Source: JBEBGV01 sp040081265 (GTDB taxonomy: Bacteria > Acidobacteriota > Vicinamibacteria > Vicinamibacterales > UBA2999). Taken from it: DNA of 64,000 nucleotides. The stretch spans positions 1 through 64,000 of the forward strand of contig JBEBGV010000008.1 in assembly GCA_040081265.1 (NCBI GenBank). The letters run 5' to 3'. Each line of letters opens with the position of its first letter. Within the stretch, counting starts at the first letter, position 1. The notes beneath the pieces were generated by a model, which saw only the letters and a list, made by a program, of their open reading frames with translations, searched no databases and was not told the origin of the DNA. Below, piece by piece: positions 59,953-64,000 of this stretch. The position numbers and the translations under genes are program-made.

Positions 59953-62478
59953 TTAGTTTTGCGCGACGCGCTGTTCAGGTGACACGCCGGGCTTGGTTCG
60001 CATCTGGAACGGCGCGCTCTCCACGATGCCCTGAATCACGCTCAGGAAACGGTAATCACTTGCTGAGGCTTTCTTGACGATGCTGCGCACGACGGGACGG
60101 TCGATGGGCTCGAGGCCACGACCGAGCGCGTAGGTCAGCAGACGCTCGGTGACGTTGTTGGTAAACACCTCGGGACGGGCCACCAGCCAGTTCCGGAGTG
60201 CCACCGGCCCGTTGATTTCAGTGCCGTCCTGCAGGACGCCCGACGTATCCACTGGCGCAGCCCCATCCTGGGTGCGCCACTGGCCGGCAGCGTCGAAGTT
60301 CTCGAGCGCGAAGCCGAGTGGGTCAATCGATCGGTGGCACGACGCGCACACCGGGTTGCGACGGTGTGACTCGACGCGCTCACGCGTGGTGGCCGGACGG
60401 GACGCCGAGACCGGCGCGCTCTGGTCGAGCGGCGGTACCGACGGCGGTGGCACCGGCGCGGGCAGGCCCATCAAGGTGGTCAGGATGAACTTGCCGCGAA
60501 TGGTCGGCGACGTGCGGGTCGCCACGGAGGTCACGGCCAGGAGACTGCCCTGGCCGAGCAGGCCGCGACGGTTGGGATCGGTCACCTCGACCTTGCGGAA
60601 GCGTTCGCCGTAGACACCCTTGATGCCGTAGTGCTTGGCGAGGCGTTCGTTGAGGAACGTGTAGTTGGCATCCAGCAGGCTCATCACGCTCTGGTTGTCG
60701 CGCACGGCGCTGGCAAAGAACATCTCCGTCTCACGACGGAAGCCCTTGCGGATGTTGTCGTCGAAGTGCGGGAAGAGCAGCAGGTCGGGCACGACCTTGC
60801 TCTCCAGGTTCCGCAGCGTCAACCACTGTCCCGTGAACGCATCCATGAAGGAGTCGGCGCGATCGTCGGCCACCATGCGCTTGACCTGGGCCGCCAGTAC
60901 ACCGGGGCTGCGCAGCTGTCCGGCAATCGCCAGGTTCAGCAACTGGTCGTCCGGAATGCTGTTCCACAGGAAAAACGACAGACGCGAGGCCAGCTCGAGG
61001 TCGGTGATGCGGTGCGCGGCACCGCTGGCCACCGGCGTCTCGGGATCGCGCTCGATCCGATACAGGAACGACGGGCTCGCCAGGACGCGCGCGACCGCCG
61101 CGCGGATGCCCGCGTCGAAGTCGCCGCCGCTCTTGCGGGCGTCGGAGTAGAACGACAGCGGTGCCGCCAGATCCGAAGCCGTCACCGGGCGTCGGTAGGC
61201 GCGCCGGGCCAGCGTCGACACGATGCGCTCGGCACAGGCCGATTCGTCACTCGCCCCGGTGGGCTTGCAGACAAACAGACGCTGACGGCTCGCGGTGTTG
61301 CTGATGCCCTTCACGTTATACGGGCCGTCAATGTTGACGGTGCGCAGCTTCGGCCAGCCGCCCACGAAGTGGACTTCCTGGCTGTCACGACGCGCCGGCT
61401 GCCACACAGCCTGTTCCTGTCCCGCCTGATCCTTCCAGGTGAAACCGACATCGTGCGGACCCGCCGTGACGAACACCCGGGCGCTCATCCGACCATCAAT
61501 GACCGGGCGCGTGCGGGTGATGTCGTCACCGTTGACTTTGTGGTCCTGTTCGCCACCGATCGGGGCGGAGTAGACCTGCTCACCGTCGATGGTGATGAGG
61601 AACTCGCGCGGCTTTTCGGCGCCCTCCACGCCCACCAGACCTTCGATAACGGCCCAAATCAACCGGCCAGTCAGCTGGTACTCGGCATCAGCCGGGAAGT
61701 TGTAGCGGACCAGCGCACCCCCGCGCGTGCCGAGGGGAAGACCTTCGACGTGTTCGTTCTGCGAGTGCTCGAGGCTGATCGGGAAGGTCGTCGTTCCCGG
61801 CGCCGCATCCTTGTTGCCCACCGCCTCGTTGCTGATCTTGATGGCAGCCGCGAGGTAGCGCTCAAGGAGCAGCGGTGAGGTCTTCAGCGCCGCCGCAATG
61901 TTGTCGAACCCGAAGTCGCCACCGTCGCTCGGCAGCATGTCGGTCGCGTTGAAATCCACGGCGAGCAGGTCGCGCACCGCGTTCTGATACTCGACACGGT
62001 TCAGGCGATGTGCGACGAACTGGCCGGGGTTATTGGCCTTGGCCGCCGCCTGATCGAGCTGCGTGGCTACATACGCACGCATCGAGTTGAGCGCAACGGG
62101 CTCGGGATGCGGCATCCCCTGTGGTGGCATCGCGCCCACCGACAGCTTCAGCAGCACGCGTTCCCACGTGCGCGCATCGCGCGCCACGTTGTTCATGTCC
62201 ACGCCGTCGAGTCGCAGCGGATCCGCCGCCGGCGTGCTCGTGCGGGCGTTGTGGCAGGTCACGCAGTATTTGTCGACCAGCGCCTGATGCTCAGCGGGCG
62301 TCCCGACGCTCGCAGCAGGAGCCGCCGCCTGACGCGTCGCCGGGCGTGGTGCCTGGGCGGCAGACGTCGGCGCCTGCGCCGTGCGCGGAGCCGGCGCGGA
62401 CTGCGGGGCGCGCTGGGCGAGAACGACCACGCCCACCGACACCCACGCGAACGCGGCGATCATAAGAAGCTTCTTCAT
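59953..62478 (-). CDS. DUF1592/DUF1588/DUF1585-type dihaem cytochrome protein
   Basis: 841 residues. Signal sequence and an alanine/proline-rich linker, then a haem c site CVTCH at 72-76, and a long helical body of the DUF1587-DUF1592-DUF1588-DUF1585 series, with a second haem site CASCH near 710 and the C-terminal RLLTYALGRGLEP. Sugar-binding-like beta region around residues 250-390 is consistent with DUF1595. Widespread with DUF1552 partners in Planctomycetota and Acidobacteriota; proposed roles in polysaccharide breakdown are unproven. Confidence 0.87.
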   Translation of the reverse strand: MKKLLMIAAFAWVSVGVVVLAQRAPQSAPAPRTAQAPTSAAQAPRPATRQAAAPAASVGTPAEHQALVDKYCVTCHNARTSTPAADPLRLDGVDMNNVARDARTWERVLLKLSVGAMPPQGMPHPEPVALNSMRAYVATQLDQAAAKANNPGQFVAHRLNRVEYQNAVRDLLAVDFNATDMLPSDGGDFGFDNIAAALKTSPLLLERYLAAAIKISNEAVGNKDAAPGTTTFPISLEHSQNEHVEGLPLGTRGGALVRYNFPADAEYQLTGRLIWAVIEGLVGVEGAEKPREFLITIDGEQVYSAPIGGEQDHKVNGDDITRTRPVIDGRMSARVFVTAGPHDVGFTWKDQAGQEQAVWQPARRDSQEVHFVGGWPKLRTVNIDGPYNVKGISNTASRQRLFVCKPTGASDESACAERIVSTLARRAYRRPVTASDLAAPLSFYSDARKSGGDFDAGIRAAVARVLASPSFLYRIERDPETPVASGAAHRITDLELASRLSFFLWNSIPDDQLLNLAIAGQLRSPGVLAAQVKRMVADDRADSFMDAFTGQWLTLRNLESKVVPDLLLFPHFDDNIRKGFRRETEMFFASAVRDNQSVMSLLDANYTFLNERLAKHYGIKGVYGERFRKVEVTDPNRRGLLGQGSLLAVTSVATRTSPTIRGKFILTTLMGLPAPVPPPSVPPLDQSAPVSASRPATTRERVESHRRNPVCASCHRSIDPLGFALENFDAAGQWRTQDGAAPVDTSGVLQDGTEINGPVALRNWLVARPEVFTNNVTERLLTYALGRGLEPIDRPVVRSIVKKASASDYRFLSVIQGIVESAPFQMRTKPGVSPEQRVAQN

Positions 62479-62480
62479 GA

Positions 62481-64000
62481 CTACTGTCCTCCCGCCGGGG
62501 CCTTGGCCGCCGTCGGCACCTCAAATGCGGGCTTGCCGAACTGGGTGTCCGCCCAGGCCGGCCACCCCATCAATTCACGCATCAATACGATGGTGTTCTT
62601 GGCGGACTTCACCTCCGGAATCGGCGTGCCGGCATTCATTGCCTGCAGCACCTCCGGTGGCGGGCCAACGCGCTTCTTCTCGGTTTCCCAGGCGTCTTCG
62701 GCAATCGCGATCGGCGTCTGTCCGGCCCAGTTGTAGAGCTCCATGCTCGCGCCGTTTCTGGCCAGCACCTTGATCATGTCGAGGTCATTACGCGTCACGG
62801 CCTGGTGCAGGGCCGTGTTGCCGTCGTCTTCCAGCTGAAAATTGGCGTCCGCGCCAGCCTTGATCAGCAGTTCCACGGCCTCAGCCGGGGTACGACTTCC
62901 CGCCTCGCGCCACACTGGCTTGTCGATTCGGCCGAAGCCCGGGCCACCGCCAAACGACGCCCCGCGACCACCAACCGAGGCAGCCATAACCGCCGAACGT
63001 CCCAGGTTGCCGCCACGGCCACCTGCAGGAGGCGCCGACGGCATCCACTTCAGATCCGCCTTCGGGAGGATCACCTTCAACGCTTCCACGTCGGCCGCCA
63101 CCGCTGCGCGGTAGAACGCCGATGCGTTGTGGTTGTCCGGGTTGGCCATCGAAATGGAGTGCAACTGCCCCTGGAACGCCTTATTGGGGTCGGCACCCAT
63201 CGCGAGCAGGCGCTTGATCAGATCCATGGTCGTGACCTTGTTCGGGTGATCCCAACGCAGGAGGCCGCCGTCCTTGGCGCGCATGTCGGTCGTGCCATCG
63301 TGCTGGTCCACCGCGAAGTAGAGCGCACCGTCATTGGGGTCGGCGCCGAGGTCGAGCAGCAGATTCGCCATGTCGAGGCGGTCGTTGGCGATAGCGATAA
63401 TGGTCGCGCTCGCGTTGTCCCCGTTCTTGGCATTCAGATCCGCACCGGCCTTGGCCAGCGTGCGCACGGTGTCTTCGTGGCCGTTGCGCGCCGCCCACAT
63501 CAGTGCCGTAAACCCACCGCTCGGGTGGTCGGCGTGGCTGCGCACCGTCAGCGCGGTCTTACGCGCCTGCAGGTTGGGCTTGGCACCGGCTTCAAGCAGC
63601 GCACTCACGACTTCGGCGTGCCCTTCGCCGGCGGCCCACATGAGTGGGGTCTGATCCTGAAGCGCGTCGGTGCCGTTGACATCGGCCCCCCTGGCCAGCA
63701 GGAGACGCACGGCGTCCACGCGGCCCGCACGAGCCGCCGCCATGAGCGGTGTCTCGCCGTCTTCGTGAGTCAGCTTGGAACTGGCGCCCGCCTTGAGCAG
63801 GGCTTCCATGATGGGCATGTCGCCCGTGCGGCTCGCCTGGAGCAGCGGCGTCATCCCGTACCGGTTGGCCGCGTCGACCTTGGCGCCCGCCGCAATCAGC
63901 GAACGGACCATCTCGATATCAGAGTTATAGACCGCCCACAGCAACGCCGTGGAACCATCCGAAGCCGGCGTATTGACGTTCGCGCCGCCCGCCACCAGTC
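62481..64000 (-). CDS. Ankyrin-repeat protein, N-terminus beyond the window
   Basis: At least 506 residues visible. About nine ankyrin repeats run through it (GMTPLLQASRTGDMPIMEALLKAGA, ALMWAARNGHEDTVRTLAKAGADLNAK and others, each about 33 residues), with two long inserts, one glycine-rich. The frame is open to the window edge, so the start and probably a signal peptide are missing. Its stop lies 2 bases before the DUF1592-type gene, giving a three-gene unit. Confidence 0.85.
   Translation of the reverse strand, partial: LVAGGANVNTPASDGSTALLWAVYNSDIEMVRSLIAAGAKVDAANRYGMTPLLQASRTGDMPIMEALLKAGASSKLTHEDGETPLMAAARAGRVDAVRLLLARGADVNGTDALQDQTPLMWAAGEGHAEVVSALLEAGAKPNLQARKTALTVRSHADHPSGGFTALMWAARNGHEDTVRTLAKAGADLNAKNGDNASATIIAIANDRLDMANLLLDLGADPNDGALYFAVDQHDGTTDMRAKDGGLLRWDHPNKVTTMDLIKRLLAMGADPNKAFQGQLHSISMANPDNHNASAFYRAAVAADVEALKVILPKADLKWMPSAPPAGGRGGNLGRSAVMAASVGGRGASFGGGPGFGRIDKPVWREAGSRTPAEAVELLIKAGADANFQLEDDGNTALHQAVTRNDLDMIKVLARNGASMELYNWAGQTPIAIAEDAWETEKKRVGPPPEVLQAMNAGTPIPEVKSAKNTIVLMRELMGWPAWADTQFGKPAFEVPTAAKAPAGGQ

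Overview
The window is high-GC bacterial chromosome. The cluster at the right end (a DUF1552 protein, a DUF1592/DUF1588-type dihaem protein and an ankyrin protein), together with a CarD regulator, a homocysteine methyltransferase/MTHFR fusion and many secreted M28 and TPR proteins, suggests Acidobacteriota, probably class Vicinamibacteria. That placement is inferred from gene content only. I saw no rRNA, tRNA or CRISPR array.

Left part, 1-12.6 kb, is accessory DNA. An insertion-sequence end (1-97) cuts into a type I restriction-modification operon. hsdM has lost its N-terminus; hsdS and hsdR look intact. Next comes a compact integrative element (about 5.8-12.5 kb). It holds a primase-polymerase/helicase, an AlpA-like excisionase or regulator, a ribbon-helix-helix protein, several unrecognised small genes (one with a zinc ribbon), a repeat-bearing non-coding stretch that could be an origin, a divergent promoter region with two palindromes, a zinc-binding gene apparently split by a frameshift, and a tyrosine integrase followed by paired TTGCTAAC sites.

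Middle part, 12.7-43.7 kb, is core chromosome. A polyphosphate/phosphate group (OmpR-type regulator, YegS-like lipid kinase, ppk1, sixA, ppx/gppA) is followed by yacG, citrate synthase, an M28 lipoprotein peptidase, a rhomboid protease, a TPR protein with a gluzincin motif, lon, a glycosyltransferase-like protein and a PmtA-like methyltransferase. Then come nuoI overlapping the methyltransferase/MTHFR gene, a LytS/LytTR pair whose regulator gene overlaps signal peptidase I, a cation diffusion facilitator, moaC, rex, plsC, carD, an ATP-grasp ligase and a HerA-like ATPase. Two strand-symmetric repeats with a strict 7-base period flank the cation transporter gene.

Right part, 43.7-64 kb: hom, then thrB-thrC-precorrin-2 dehydrogenase-SUMT-sulfite/nitrite reductase in tight linkage, joining threonine synthesis to sirohaem and sulfur or nitrogen reduction. 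The divergent aguB-aguA pair converts agmatine to putrescine. A TonB-dependent receptor, a bactofilin, a large M28 peptidase, three small envelope or stress-type genes and the DUF1552/DUF1592/ankyrin cluster follow. The last gene runs off the window.

A recurring theme is that repeats supply gene ends. The stop codons of pmtA and aguA lie in two copies of one GC-rich palindrome, and those of the cation transporter and moaC lie inside the heptad repeat.
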